Shown in pieces: positions 8,538-17,356 of a stretch of DNA of 64,000 bases (position 1 is its first letter; each line of letters starts with the position of its first letter). The notes under the pieces are model-generated. The model saw only the letters and a list, made by a program, of their open reading frames with translations, was not told the origin of the DNA and made no database searches. Both the position numbers and the translations under genes were made by a program. The stretch comes from Bifidobacterium saguinibicoloris. GTDB taxonomy: Bacteria > Actinomycetota > Actinomycetes > Actinomycetales > Bifidobacteriaceae. Location of the stretch: assembly GCF_019331725.1 (NCBI RefSeq), contig NZ_JAHBBF010000005.1:62001-126000 (forward strand), read 5' to 3'.

Positions 8538-9470
8538 ATGTCCAGGCGGAAGAAGGGCACGGACGACTGGGATAAATCGAAGACCCGTTACTATATCGAC
8601 GAATATTTCGGAGAGACCCGGCATAAGCCGAAACGCCAGTTCGGGCCGAAAGCGATCGGCTTCATCGCCGCGCGGATTCAGGCAGGGTATAACAAGTACG
8701 GTCCCACGCTGCCGGAAGGCGCTCCGACGTCACCCGACGACTGCATGAACGCGTTCTGGGAGAAGAAAGCCGCTTATCTGCACAAGAAGATGCACACCAG
8801 CGGGATGAGGAGCGATCAATCGTTCGAATCTTGCGTGACCAAGACCATCAACGGATGGTTCCTCAACCTGTACGCGGAAACCGTTTCCGGCAGAATGCGC
8901 GAGGTGGTCCGCGGCCGTCTCAGCAAAGCCAAGGACCGGTTCACCAACGACAATCCCCAACACTACTGGGGCCTGGTCGAAGGACCGGACACCCCGTCCG
9001 CAGCACGCGAGATGGACCTGCACAAGGTCGTCTCGCAATATCCCATCGACATCGATCTCGAAAGACTGATGGACCCCAACCGCAAACGCAACGTCAATTA
9101 TGGCGCAACCGGTCAGATGGAGAATCTGCTGGCGGGCGTGCTCGAAGCCGCCGACGGCACGCTGCCGCTCGATGTGCTGTTCCATCTCGTCCAATACCGT
9201 CTGCCGATGCTGGCGGAAACCACACTGGTCGATATCACGGATGAGGACGGCAATCCGATGGACATCGCCGACGACGCCACTTCCGCGGAGGATATCGTCA
9301 TCGAGGCGTCGGTCGACGACGCACGTGAACGGCAGATCAGGTACATCCTCTCACTCCTCGAAGAACACGAACATGATCGGCAATGGGTACGCCGATACAT
9401 CAGCAAACACCTGGAAGTACGCAGAATGCTTCTCGACCTCGGCATCGACCCGGACGAACGGAAGGCCTGA
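8538..9470 (+). CDS. Unrecognised protein, first gene of an operon with an ImmA/IrrE-type protease
   Basis: A 310-residue protein with no family I can name with confidence. The first 60 residues are basic (MSRRKKGTDDWDKSKTR, HKPKRQFGPKAIGF). Around residues 90-130 is a helical block, SFESCVTKTINGWFLNLYAE then SGRMREVVRGRLSKAKDRF, that could bind nucleic acid. The last 60 residues form an acidic then helical tail (ARERQIRYILSLLEEHEHD). The layout faintly recalls sigma-like or DNA-binding regulators, but no diagnostic motif is visible. ATG at 8538 follows AAGGAGGCGGC, a strong ribosome site. Upstream in-frame ATGs lack one. The next gene begins 5 bp after its stop. Base composition is visibly less GC-rich than in flanking core genes. 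Confidence 0.65.
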   Translation: MSRRKKGTDDWDKSKTRYYIDEYFGETRHKPKRQFGPKAIGFIAARIQAGYNKYGPTLPEGAPTSPDDCMNAFWEKKAAYLHKKMHTSGMRSDQSFESCVTKTINGWFLNLYAETVSGRMREVVRGRLSKAKDRFTNDNPQHYWGLVEGPDTPSAAREMDLHKVVSQYPIDIDLERLMDPNRKRNVNYGATGQMENLLAGVLEAADGTLPLDVLFHLVQYRLPMLAETTLVDITDEDGNPMDIADDATSAEDIVIEASVDDARERQIRYILSLLEEHEHDRQWVRRYISKHLEVRRMLLDLGIDPDERKA

Positions 9471-9475
9471 TTACC

Positions 9476-10444
9476 ATGAACAATGCACAGTCCTTTACCG
9501 AGCTGCTCGGCATGTACGACCAGCTGAAAGACACCGACACGGAGCTCATCATGCCCAGCGGCGATGATGTCGACTCCCCCGAACGCATCGAACGCCAACT
9601 GGCCGAAGGAGTGAAGCGCGGCCAACTGTGGATCGCCGACCAAGGCGACGATTCCCTGTACGTGCTCGTCGCGGAGGTGAACGACGATCCGCGCATGGCG
9701 ACCGTCATCCCCCTGTCGAACGATCTGCATAGCGAGACCGACGATTCGCTCGTCGTCGGCAACACGCCGTTGGACATCGAGATGGTCGCTTGGCCCGGTC
9801 TGCAGGCCATCATCCCGGTCCGGCTGCTCTACAAACCGTTGAAGGAGTTTCCCGAGAGTGCCGTCAAGGCCATCGAGCACGACGACCTGCGGTTCGCGAA
9901 GAAGACCGACGCGATCCGCCGCGGCCACGACAACGAGGAGCGCGACTCCCCGTTCGTGGAGAACCGGGAGGACATCACCGCGATTCTGCTCAAATGGCAT
10001 GCCATGTGCTTCGATCTGCCGAAACTGCATGAGGAGGATGAGGATGCGGAGGCTTCCATGACCCCGGAACGTGGCACGTATGCCAAGGCGCTGATCACCG
10101 TGCTCCAGCTGCCGTTCGATCAGGTGGACGACGTGCTGGACGGCGTGGTCCCGTTGACGGATGAGCAACGTGCCAGTCTTGCCGACGCCGGCGTGCAGGT
10201 GCCGGACGCACCGAAACGCACGTTCCATCTGCCCGCCGATCTTCTGGTCGAAGTGGAACAGCCGGCCTGGCGCCGGGATGCGGACGAGTACGCGCATCGC
10301 ATGGACGGGGACGCCCGCGTCAATCTGGCACAGGACGCGTTCACGCTTGCGGCACGTCCGAATGGTTACGGTCGTGCAGCCTGGCGCGGAGCATTGCAGG
10401 ATGCCTACCGCAATCGTCTTGCCGAAAACGACGATCTGGACTGA
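9476..10444 (+). CDS. Unrecognised protein, second gene of the operon
   Basis: A 322-residue acidic soluble protein (MNNAQSFTELLGMYDQLKD...), not recognised. It starts 5 bp after the preceding stop, so coupled translation is likely; no strong ribosome site of its own is seen. Residues 40-110 look like an alternating strand region (LWIADQGDDSLYVLVAEVNDDPRMATVIPLS). The middle contains the Asp/Glu-rich HEEDEDAEAS. The C-terminal third is helical (VNLAQDAFTLAARPNGYGRAAWRGALQDAYRNRL). There is no signal peptide and no membrane segment. Its place between a possible nucleic-acid-binding protein and a zinc protease suggests a shared regulatory task, but this is only context. Confidence 0.65.
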   Translation: MNNAQSFTELLGMYDQLKDTDTELIMPSGDDVDSPERIERQLAEGVKRGQLWIADQGDDSLYVLVAEVNDDPRMATVIPLSNDLHSETDDSLVVGNTPLDIEMVAWPGLQAIIPVRLLYKPLKEFPESAVKAIEHDDLRFAKKTDAIRRGHDNEERDSPFVENREDITAILLKWHAMCFDLPKLHEEDEDAEASMTPERGTYAKALITVLQLPFDQVDDVLDGVVPLTDEQRASLADAGVQVPDAPKRTFHLPADLLVEVEQPAWRRDADEYAHRMDGDARVNLAQDAFTLAARPNGYGRAAWRGALQDAYRNRLAENDDLD

Positions 10445-10474
10445 CAACAGCCGGAAAGGAGGGGAACGAGCGAC

Positions 10475-11347
10475 ATGGCCAAGCTGTCACGGAAGTGGGT
10501 CGTCCGGCAGGCGGACCGGATGCTTGCCGTTGCGCACGAAAGGCATCCGGACACCTTCCTCAAGGATTGTCTTCATGATCCGATGAAGGACATACCCCTG
10601 CATTGGAGCGATGAAATCACCATCACAACCTCCAAGGCGTCGTCTGAGGAACGGAACAGCACTACCGGCGAATGCGTCTCTGGATTTTGCCTGCCACAGC
10701 ACAAGACAGCGGACGGCAAGGCCTTCATCGAGGTGCATACCGTTTTCTATCCCAGAGACTGTTTCACCATTCTCCACGAGCTCGGACACCACCTGCAGAA
10801 CTCGGACATCGATCTCTTCTGCGCCCTACGCGCCCTTGACGACAAGGCGGATCAGAAACGCGCCGAGGAGGCGGCATGCAACATGTTCGCTTCCAAAGCG
10901 TTGATGCCCGATTCACTGATTCCGGAATTGGGCACCCACCGTTGGGATGCCACAGCGGTGGACCGCCTCTTCCATCTCGTCAAGGCATCGCGCGCAGCGA
11001 CGGCGATACGGATCGCCGGCCTGTTGCCGCCGGGCGCGTGGGTCACGTTCATCGACCAATACGGCCGCCCGAAACTGCGCGCGTACTCGGACGGCCACAC
11101 CGAATACGACGGCATCGAGATCATGCCGGCGGAACAGCTGGTGCTGGATGCGTTCGACGACCGACGTAGGGAACCGTTCAGGAAGTGTCGCCCCGGCGAA
11201 CACCGTAACGAAATGACCGTTTGCATTACGGACCTCGACAAACCCTGTATCCCGAGCACGCCGCCCGAACACTGCACGCGTATCAGCGTCGCCCTGTCGC
11301 CCATGTCGAAAAGCGGCACTTGCACGTTCATCATGGGAGGCCACTGA
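10475..11347 (+). CDS. ImmA/IrrE-family metallopeptidase-like protein
   Basis: A 290-residue protein with the zinc motif HELGHH (His101, Glu102, His105). It is followed about 30 residues later by EEAACNMFASKALMP, which matches the ENxFAxxLLMP third-ligand helix of the ImmA/IrrE (M78) family. Members cleave repressor or sigma/anti-sigma partners in mobile elements, toxin-antitoxin loci and stress responses. Here the likely partners are the two upstream genes of the same operon. The start is ATG at 10475 with AAAGGAGGGG upstream, spaced a little long. The extension after residue 170 (RIAGLLPPGAWVTFIDQYGRPKLRAYS) is beyond the core peptidase and its role is unknown. Confidence 0.75.
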   Translation: MAKLSRKWVVRQADRMLAVAHERHPDTFLKDCLHDPMKDIPLHWSDEITITTSKASSEERNSTTGECVSGFCLPQHKTADGKAFIEVHTVFYPRDCFTILHELGHHLQNSDIDLFCALRALDDKADQKRAEEAACNMFASKALMPDSLIPELGTHRWDATAVDRLFHLVKASRAATAIRIAGLLPPGAWVTFIDQYGRPKLRAYSDGHTEYDGIEIMPAEQLVLDAFDDRRREPFRKCRPGEHRNEMTVCITDLDKPCIPSTPPEHCTRISVALSPMSKSGTCTFIMGGH

Positions 11348-11417
11348 GGACGGGGCATGCAGCTGCACCGACCCCGCGTCCACGCCACCCACAGACACCA
11401 CAAATCAACACAAACGC

Positions 11418-11423
11418 TAGGAT
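11418..11423 (+). promoter_or_regulatory. Possible -10 box of the O-acetyltransferase gene
   Basis: TAGGAT lies 50 bp before the ATG at 11473, in an AC-rich stretch. No convincing -35 box is seen. Confidence 0.3.
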
Positions 11424-11472
11424 GGGTGGGTACGTTTCTTTCCGACGATTCCATCGAACGACGAGGTGACCG

Positions 11473-12087
11473 ATGACCGTTCCGCAGCGTGTGCTCGACA
11501 TCATGCACTCCCCCGACCTGTACCTGTGCGGGGACCCGGAAATGGACGAGGCACAGCATGAGCAGATGCGTCTGCTGCACCGGCTCAACGCGAGCGAGCC
11601 GTGCAGCGAGGAGCGCGACCGGCTGCTGCACGAGTTCTTCGGCGAGGTGGGCGAGGGCGCGTGGATCGAGCTGCCCGTGCACGCGAACTGGGGGTGCAAC
11701 ACGCATTGGGGCGCGCACAGCTATGCGAACTTCAACCTCACGTTGGTGGACGACGGCGAGATCTTCATCGGCGAACATGTGATGATCGGCCCGAACGTGA
11801 CAATCGCCACCACCGGGCATCCAATCCGCCCGGACCTGCGCGAGCGGGCGGCCCAGTTCTCCGCGCCCGTGCATATCGGACGCAACGCATGGCTGGGCGC
11901 GAACGTGACGGTGATGCCGGGTGTGACGATCGGCGAGAACACGGTGGTGGGCGCATGCAGTCTGGTGACTCACGACCTTCCGGCGAACGTGGTGGCGTTC
12001 GGCACGCCGTGCCGCGTGGTGAGGGAGATCGGCGAGAAGGACCGCGACTTCTACCGTCCCGGCATGCGCATCCCGGAAGGCGTCTGA
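11473..12087 (+). CDS. Maltose/galactoside-type O-acetyltransferase (left-handed beta-helix)
   Basis: Transfers acetyl from acetyl-CoA to a sugar hydroxyl; cytoplasmic trimer in known relatives. The 204-residue length matches Maa/LacA (about 185-205). The N-terminus MHSPDLYLCGDPEMDEAQHEQMRLLHRLN is the maltose acetyltransferase N-terminal domain. Hexapeptide repeats follow from about residue 75 (IFIGEHVMIGPNVTIATTGHPI), with the catalytic His in TTGHPI. The closing turns are VTVMPGVTIGENTVVGACSLV. ATG at 11473 is preceded by GAGGTGACCG. It stands alone between the protease operon and convergent genes. The sugar substrate is not determinable. Confidence 0.88.
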   Translation: MTVPQRVLDIMHSPDLYLCGDPEMDEAQHEQMRLLHRLNASEPCSEERDRLLHEFFGEVGEGAWIELPVHANWGCNTHWGAHSYANFNLTLVDDGEIFIGEHVMIGPNVTIATTGHPIRPDLRERAAQFSAPVHIGRNAWLGANVTVMPGVTIGENTVVGACSLVTHDLPANVVAFGTPCRVVREIGEKDRDFYRPGMRIPEGV

Positions 12088-12088
12088 C

Positions 12089-12130
12089 GGGCCGTCGGCC
12101 GTTTCGGCACGCCGACCCGTCCGACGGCCC
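12089..12130. terminator. Bidirectional hairpin between convergent genes
   Basis: GGGCCGTCGG at 12089-12098 pairs perfectly with CCGACGGCCC at 12121-12130. It starts just after the O-acetyltransferase stop. The convergent acetyltransferase gene ends at 12167, so the hairpin may serve both directions. There is no U-tract. Confidence 0.5.
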
Positions 12131-12166
12131 CATATCTTGCACTCCGACCCGTCCCGACGCCCTGCC

Positions 12167-12652
12167 CTACAGGATCGTCTCCATGCCCACCTTGTAGGGC
12201 TTCAACCCCATGGCCTCGTAGAACGCCTGTGCGCCGGGGTTGCACGACCACACGTTGAGGGTGACGTTGTAGCAGCCGCTCGCCTTGGCGAAGTCGATGA
12301 CGTGATGGTAGACGGCGGTGCCCACGTGCTTGCCACGAGCGGCCTCGTCGACGCAGATGTCGTCGATGTACAGAGTCGTGATGTCCGTCAACACATGGTT
12401 GCCGGGGTGACGCTGGAACACGCAGAACGCATAGCCGTAGAGGGTCGCGTCATCGGCGTCGGCGAACGCGCCGAAGACCGGGCTTTCGTCGTCGGCGACG
12501 ATCGACGCGAGCTCGTCGTCGGTGTATTTGGTGGCGTTGGGTTTGAACAGGTCGGGCCTGCCGTTGTGGTGAACGTCGGCGACCTGACGCAGCAGACGGT
12601 GGAGTTCAGGGATGTCGCGCTTCTCGGCGCGGCGGATGTGCATGTCGTTCAT
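12167..12652 (-). CDS. GNAT-family N-acetyltransferase
   Basis: Acetyl-CoA-dependent acyltransferase of unknown substrate. The 161-residue protein (MNDMHIRRAEKRDIPELHRLL) is a single GNAT domain. The acetyl-CoA-binding motif A is IDDICVDEAARGKHVGTAVYHHVIDFA, followed by the motif B region NVTLNVWSCNPGAQAFYEAMGL. The start at 12652 lies 5 bp after the mfd stop, with AAAGGCAGG inside the mfd end acting as ribosome site, so it is co-translated with mfd. The alternative ATG at 12643 lacks that spacing. Nothing ties its substrate to transcription-coupled repair. Confidence 0.85.
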   Translation of the reverse strand: MNDMHIRRAEKRDIPELHRLLRQVADVHHNGRPDLFKPNATKYTDDELASIVADDESPVFGAFADADDATLYGYAFCVFQRHPGNHVLTDITTLYIDDICVDEAARGKHVGTAVYHHVIDFAKASGCYNVTLNVWSCNPGAQAFYEAMGLKPYKVGMETIL

Positions 12653-12657
12653 GGCGT

Positions 12658-15600
12658 TCACCTGCCTTTCGCCTTCGGGGTCCACGCCAGGTCGTTCAAC
12701 AGGTCGCTGACCCAGTCCATGACCTGTTCGCCGGGCATGGGCTTGTCGCCGAGGGACCCGGCGAACGGCGTAGGGATGATCATCTGGTGGGTGACCGGAC
12801 GGTACTGGAATCCCTTGTAGATGCGCGACATGCGCATGAGCATGGATTCCGGCGGGTCGACGCGGCCCACGCGCAGACGATTCGACTGCGCGAGGATCTC
12901 GGAGATGCCGAGCTTCCTCGCCTTGAACTTCAGGCGGGCCACGCCGAAGAGCATCTCGAACTCCTCGGGCAACGGGCCGTAACGATCGACGAGCTCCTCG
13001 GCGAGGTCCTTGAGGTCCTGCTCGTTCCGCGCGGAGGCGAGCTTGCGGTACGCTTCGAGACGCAGCTTGTCGGAGTCGATGTAGGAGACGGGGATGGACG
13101 CCTCGACCGGCAGGTCGATGGACACGTTCACCGGCTCGGCCGCCTTGTCCGGCTCCTTGTAGGCTTCGACGGCCTCGGAGACCATGCGCACGTACAGGTC
13201 GAAGCCGACGCCTTCGATGTGTCCGGACTGCTGGTCGCCGAGCAGGTTGCCGGTGCCCCTGAGCTCCAGGTCCTTCATCGCCACGTCGAAGCCGCTACCC
13301 AACGCCGTGTTCTGCGCGATGGTGGCGAGCCTGTCGTGCGACTGCTGGGTCATCGTCTTGCTCGGGTCGTACAGGAAGTACGCGTACGCGCGTTCGCGGC
13401 CGCGGCCCACGCGTCCGCGCAGCTGGTGGAGCTGCGAGAGGCCGAATCGGTCGGCGTGGTCCACGATGAGCGTGTTGGCGTTGGAGATATCGAGGCCTGT
13501 CTCGATGATCGTGGTGCAGACGAGCACATCGATGTCGCGGTGCCAGAAGTCGCGGATGATCTGGTCGAGCTGCTTCTCGCCCATCTTGCCGTGCGCGATG
13601 CCGACCTTCGCCTCCGGCACGAGCGTGTGGATCTTCTCGGCGACGCGTGCGATGTCCTCGACGCGGTTGTGCACGTAGAACACCTGTCCTCCGCGCAGCA
13701 GTTCGCGGCGTACTGCCGCGGTGACCTGCGCGTCCTCGTACGCGCCCACGTACGTCAGCACCGGCAGGCGGTCCTCCGGGGGCGTGGCGAGCGTGGACAT
13801 CTCGCGGATGCCGGTCACGGCCATCTCGAGCGTGCGCGGGATCGGCGTGGCGGAGAGGGAGAGCACGTCCACGTTGGTGCGCAGCGCCTTCAGCGTCTCC
13901 TTGTGTTCGACGCCGAAACGCTGCTCCTCGTCGATGATGACGAGGCCGAGGTCCTTGAACTTGATCTTCGGGTTGAGAAGCTTGTGCGTGCCGATGACCA
14001 CGTCGACGCCGCCTGAAGCGAGCCCCTCGATGGTCTCCTTGATCTCCTTGGGCTTCTGGAAGCGGCTCATCGCCTTGACGGTGACGGGGAAGCCCTCGTA
14101 GCGTTCGGTGAACGTTTCATAGTGCTGCTGGACGAGCAGCGTGGTGGGCACGAGCACGGCCACCTGCTTGCCGTCCTGGATGGCCTTGAACGCGGCGCGC
14201 ACCGCGATCTCGGTCTTACCGAAGCCGACGTCGCCGCAGATGAGGCGGTCCATGGGGCGCGGCTGCTCCATGTCGTGCTTGACCTCGTCGATGGTGGTGA
14301 GCTGGTCGGGCGTCTCCTGGTACGGGAACGCGTCCTCCAGCTCCTTCTGCCACGGGGTGTCCGGGCTGAACGCGAAACCGGGCGTGCGCTGGCGGGCCGA
14401 GTACAGTTTGACCAGGTCGTCGGCGATCTCCTTGACGTGTTTGCGCGCCTTCGCCTTGGTGGCGGCCCAGTCGGAGCCGCCGAGCTTGTTGAGTTTCGGC
14501 GCTTCGGCGCCGATGTATTTGCTGACCTGGTCGAGCTGGTCGGTGGGGATGAACAGTTTGTCCGCGGGCGCGCCGCGTTTGCTCGGCGCGTATTCGATGA
14601 CGAGGTATTCGCGTGTGGTCCGGTTCGCGCCGGTGCCGATGGTGCGTTGGCGCATTTCGACGAAGCGGCCGATGCCGTGCTGTTCGTGCACGACGTAGTC
14701 GCCCGCCTTGAGTTCCATCAGGTCGATGGCCTTGCGGCGGCGTTTCGGCGTCTTGACGACGCCGACGGCGGACGTGCGTCCGGTGAGGTCGCGTTCGGTG
14801 AGCAGGGCGACGTGCGCGGCCTTGTCGACGAAGCCGTCGATGGCCTGGGAGCGGATGACGTCGAACCGGGTGATGCCTGTCTCGTTGACTGCGCGTTTGA
14901 GACGTGCGAGCGTGCCTTTCGCCCCGGCGGTGACGGTCACGTGGTATCCGGCGTCGATGAGGCCTTCGATGCCGGCGGCGGCCTTCGATTCGTCGCCGCG
15001 GTATTCGGCCGGGTTCTGCGCGTCGATGCGCACGTGTCCGGGACGGTTTTCGTCCACGGAGAATCCGGTCAGGTCGATGACGTCGTGGCCGGTCAGGTGC
15101 AGCGAGCGCACGGTCTCCTCGAAGTCGAGGAAGTTGGCCGTGTCGAAGGTGATGGGGGCGCCGGCGCCGTGTCCGGAGGCGGCGACGTGCCAGCTGGCGG
15201 CGAGGAACTCGTTCGCCGTCTTGGCGAGGTCCTCGGCGGAGCGGCGCAGCTTCTCCGGATCGGACAGGAGGATGACGGCGTCCTTCGGCAGCATGGACAA
15301 GACGGGTTCCATGTCGTCGATGAGCGCGGGCATGAGGGATTCCATGCCTTCCACAGGGATGGCGTCGGCGATGGAGGCGAGCATGTCCTCGGCGTTGGGG
15401 ATGGAGCCGATGAGCGACTTGGCGCGGGCGCGGACCTTGTCGGTGAGCTGCAGTTCGCGGCAGGGCGTGGCCCAGATGGTCCGGATGCCGTCGCCGTACG
15501 TGCGCTGGTCGGAGGCGTGGAACTCCCTGATCTGGTCGATTTCGTCGCCGAAGAATTCGATGCGCACCGGGTGCGGCGCGGTGGGCGGGAACACGTCGAG

Positions 15601-16230
15601 GATACCGCCGCGCACCGCGAATTCGCCGCGGTCCATGACGAGGTCGACGCGCGTGTACGCGTTTTCGACGAGTCGTTTCGACGCCTCGTCGAGCGGCAGG
15701 TCCTCGCTTTGGGTGAAGACGAGCGGTTCGACGTCCGCGAGGCCGGCGACGACCGGCTGGATGAGGGAGCGCACCGGCATGACGAGCATGCGGATGGGAC
15801 CGAACATCGGGTCCGTGGCGCTTGGATGCTTCAGTCTCCGGAACACGGCCATGCGGCTGGCGACGGTGTCGGCGCGCGGGCTCAGCCGTTCGTGCGGCAG
15901 CGTCTCCCACGCCTCGAGCTGGGCGATGTCGCCCGGATCGCCGTCGTACCAGGAGCGCAGGGCGCCGACGGTCTCCTCGGCCTCGCGGCCGGAGGCGACG
16001 ACGAGCACGACGGGTCGGGCCGGCTTGCCATCCACACCTTGGGCGATTGCCGCGGCCAAAGCGGGGCGGACGCCTTCGGGCGCGCCGACGACGACGGAGC
16101 CGTCGATGTCGTCGGTCTCGTCGACGTCGCCCGTCGCGACCCTACGGAAGGCAGGATCGTGCAGAAGCGCGTCGAGAACGCCGGCGAGCGCGCCGTTCAC
16201 CGGGTCGGAGCCGGTCGTCTCAGCGGCCAT
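12658..16230 (-). CDS. mfd: Transcription-repair coupling factor
   Basis: Removes stalled RNA polymerase and recruits UvrA to the lesion. The protein has 1190 residues, normal for Mfd. The N-terminal UvrB-like region (residues about 40-350) includes YDGDPGDIAQLEAWETLPHERLSPRADTVASRM. An RNA polymerase-interacting domain near residues 500-570 has GDYVVHEQHGIGRF. The translocase module carries Walker A GDVGFGKTEIAVRAAF, the DEEQRFG box, SATPIPRTL and QLRGRVGRGRERAYAY. The C-terminal TRCF domain ends in TPKAKGR. The start ATG at 16230 (MAAETTGSD, with AGGAG upstream) overlaps the last 11 bp of pth. A longer in-frame extension into pth is not used. Confidence 0.96.
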   Translation of the reverse strand: MAAETTGSDPVNGALAGVLDALLHDPAFRRVATGDVDETDDIDGSVVVGAPEGVRPALAAAIAQGVDGKPARPVVLVVASGREAEETVGALRSWYDGDPGDIAQLEAWETLPHERLSPRADTVASRMAVFRRLKHPSATDPMFGPIRMLVMPVRSLIQPVVAGLADVEPLVFTQSEDLPLDEASKRLVENAYTRVDLVMDRGEFAVRGGILDVFPPTAPHPVRIEFFGDEIDQIREFHASDQRTYGDGIRTIWATPCRELQLTDKVRARAKSLIGSIPNAEDMLASIADAIPVEGMESLMPALIDDMEPVLSMLPKDAVILLSDPEKLRRSAEDLAKTANEFLAASWHVAASGHGAGAPITFDTANFLDFEETVRSLHLTGHDVIDLTGFSVDENRPGHVRIDAQNPAEYRGDESKAAAGIEGLIDAGYHVTVTAGAKGTLARLKRAVNETGITRFDVIRSQAIDGFVDKAAHVALLTERDLTGRTSAVGVVKTPKRRRKAIDLMELKAGDYVVHEQHGIGRFVEMRQRTIGTGANRTTREYLVIEYAPSKRGAPADKLFIPTDQLDQVSKYIGAEAPKLNKLGGSDWAATKAKARKHVKEIADDLVKLYSARQRTPGFAFSPDTPWQKELEDAFPYQETPDQLTTIDEVKHDMEQPRPMDRLICGDVGFGKTEIAVRAAFKAIQDGKQVAVLVPTTLLVQQHYETFTERYEGFPVTVKAMSRFQKPKEIKETIEGLASGGVDVVIGTHKLLNPKIKFKDLGLVIIDEEQRFGVEHKETLKALRTNVDVLSLSATPIPRTLEMAVTGIREMSTLATPPEDRLPVLTYVGAYEDAQVTAAVRRELLRGGQVFYVHNRVEDIARVAEKIHTLVPEAKVGIAHGKMGEKQLDQIIRDFWHRDIDVLVCTTIIETGLDISNANTLIVDHADRFGLSQLHQLRGRVGRGRERAYAYFLYDPSKTMTQQSHDRLATIAQNTALGSGFDVAMKDLELRGTGNLLGDQQSGHIEGVGFDLYVRMVSEAVEAYKEPDKAAEPVNVSIDLPVEASIPVSYIDSDKLRLEAYRKLASARNEQDLKDLAEELVDRYGPLPEEFEMLFGVARLKFKARKLGISEILAQSNRLRVGRVDPPESMLMRMSRIYKGFQYRPVTHQMIIPTPFAGSLGDKPMPGEQVMDWVSDLLNDLAWTPKAKGR

Positions 16231-16819
16231 TGAACTTCTCCTGGGTCTTGGCGAGTCCGTTGAAGATGATGTCCTCGGCGGCGTCGGCGCCGTCGGCGAG
16301 GAAGTCGGGCAGCTGCTTGCGCTGGTCGGGGCCGAAGCCGCCGAGCACCCAGTTGATGGTGTTGTCGTGCGCGTTGGCGCCGCGGCGCGCATGACCCACG
16401 CCCATGCGCACGCGCGCGTACTTGGGTGTGTTCAGGGAGCGGTCGATGGATTTGATGCCGTTGTGGCCGCCGGCGGAGCCGCCCGCCTTGACCTTGATGC
16501 GGCCGAAGTCGAGGTCCATGTCGTCGTGGATGACCACGATGTGGTCGGGCTGGATCTGGTAGTAGGCGCTGATGGAGGCGACCGCGTTGCCGGATTCGTT
16601 CATGTAGGTGAGCGGCTTGGCGAGGAAGAACTTCACGTTGCGGCTGTTGAGGTTCATCACGCCCTTGCCGAGCATGGCGAGCCCCTTGTGGTCGGCGAAG
16701 TGGACCGACCAGCGTTCGGCGAGCACGTCCGCCGTCATGAAGCCCATGTTGTGCCGGGTGTCCTCATACTTCTTGCCGGGGTTGCCGAGGCCCACGATCA
16801 GCCAGAAATCCGATGCCAT
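16220..16819 (-). CDS. pth: Peptidyl-tRNA hydrolase
   Basis: Recycles peptidyl-tRNA dropped from ribosomes; cytoplasmic and essential in known bacteria. The 199-residue protein starts MASDFWLIVGLGNPGKKYEDTRHNMGF, holding the catalytic His of RHNMGF. It contains KPLTYMNESG, VIHDDMDLDFGRIKVKAGGSAGGHNGIKSI and YARVRMGVGH, all Pth signatures. ATG at 16819 is preceded by TAAGGAGCAA. Its stop overlaps the mfd start, and pth-mfd adjacency is common in actinobacteria. Confidence 0.96.
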   Translation of the reverse strand: MASDFWLIVGLGNPGKKYEDTRHNMGFMTADVLAERWSVHFADHKGLAMLGKGVMNLNSRNVKFFLAKPLTYMNESGNAVASISAYYQIQPDHIVVIHDDMDLDFGRIKVKAGGSAGGHNGIKSIDRSLNTPKYARVRMGVGHARRGANAHDNTINWVLGGFGPDQRKQLPDFLADGADAAEDIIFNGLAKTQEKFNGR

Positions 16820-16921
16820 ATGCGTTGCTCCTTACTGCGCCTTACTCGTTTTCGACCGAACAGATTGTACCCACCGACGCCGTCAACATCCGTTCCCCGC
16901 CGCCTCCGCCGTCTGGGACCT

Positions 16922-17356
16922 TCACGTCTTCCGCCCTTCGGCAAGCAACGAACGGCATCGCACCGCATCCATCGCCGGCACTTTGGCATGACGGAACGCT
17001 GCCGCATCCCTGGTGACGATGACGTCGGCGGCATTGTCCTCGGCGATGGCGCGAACAAGCCCGTCCTCGAAATCCGGTTCATCGGATTCGTAGGACATAC
17101 GGGCGTGACGCGCCAGCAACGGGCATACGTCGAACAGTTCCATCAGCGTGCCGATGTCCTTGCGGGCGTCCCGTTCGTCACCGTAATGACGCCGCAGCAC
17201 GTAATAGACGTCGTTGAGCGACGACACCGCGATCAGAAGCTCCACATCGGCCCGGGAAGCGCAATCCAGAAGCAGATCCACGCACTGGCCGTGGAACGGG
17301 ACTCGGGCGTCGTTGCAGAAGTCCAGCAGCACATTGGTGTCGAGCAGCAGCTTCAT
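16922..17356 (-). CDS. PIN-domain ribonuclease toxin (VapC-like)
   Basis: Probable Mg-dependent RNase toxin of a type II pair. The 144-residue protein starts MKLLLDTNVLLDF, with the first PIN acidic residue in LLDTNV. SSLNDVYYVLRR occupies the position of the second acidic site. The C-terminal acidic cluster is EDGLVRAIAEDNAADVIVTRDAAAF. The ATG at 17356 overlaps the antitoxin stop by 4 bp (ATGA), typical toxin-antitoxin coupling. The RNA target is unknown. Confidence 0.82.
   Translation of the reverse strand: MKLLLDTNVLLDFCNDARVPFHGQCVDLLLDCASRADVELLIAVSSLNDVYYVLRRHYGDERDARKDIGTLMELFDVCPLLARHARMSYESDEPDFEDGLVRAIAEDNAADVIVTRDAAAFRHAKVPAMDAVRCRSLLAEGRKT

Noticed and set aside
8820-8840. tRNA-like GTTCGAATC
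   Set aside because: It lies inside a coding gene with no cloverleaf around it. No tRNA gene was recognised anywhere in the window.
6822-11347. Prophage or integrative element
   Set aside because: No integrase, attachment repeats or structural phage genes are visible. Only the ImmA/IrrE-like protease hints at mobility.
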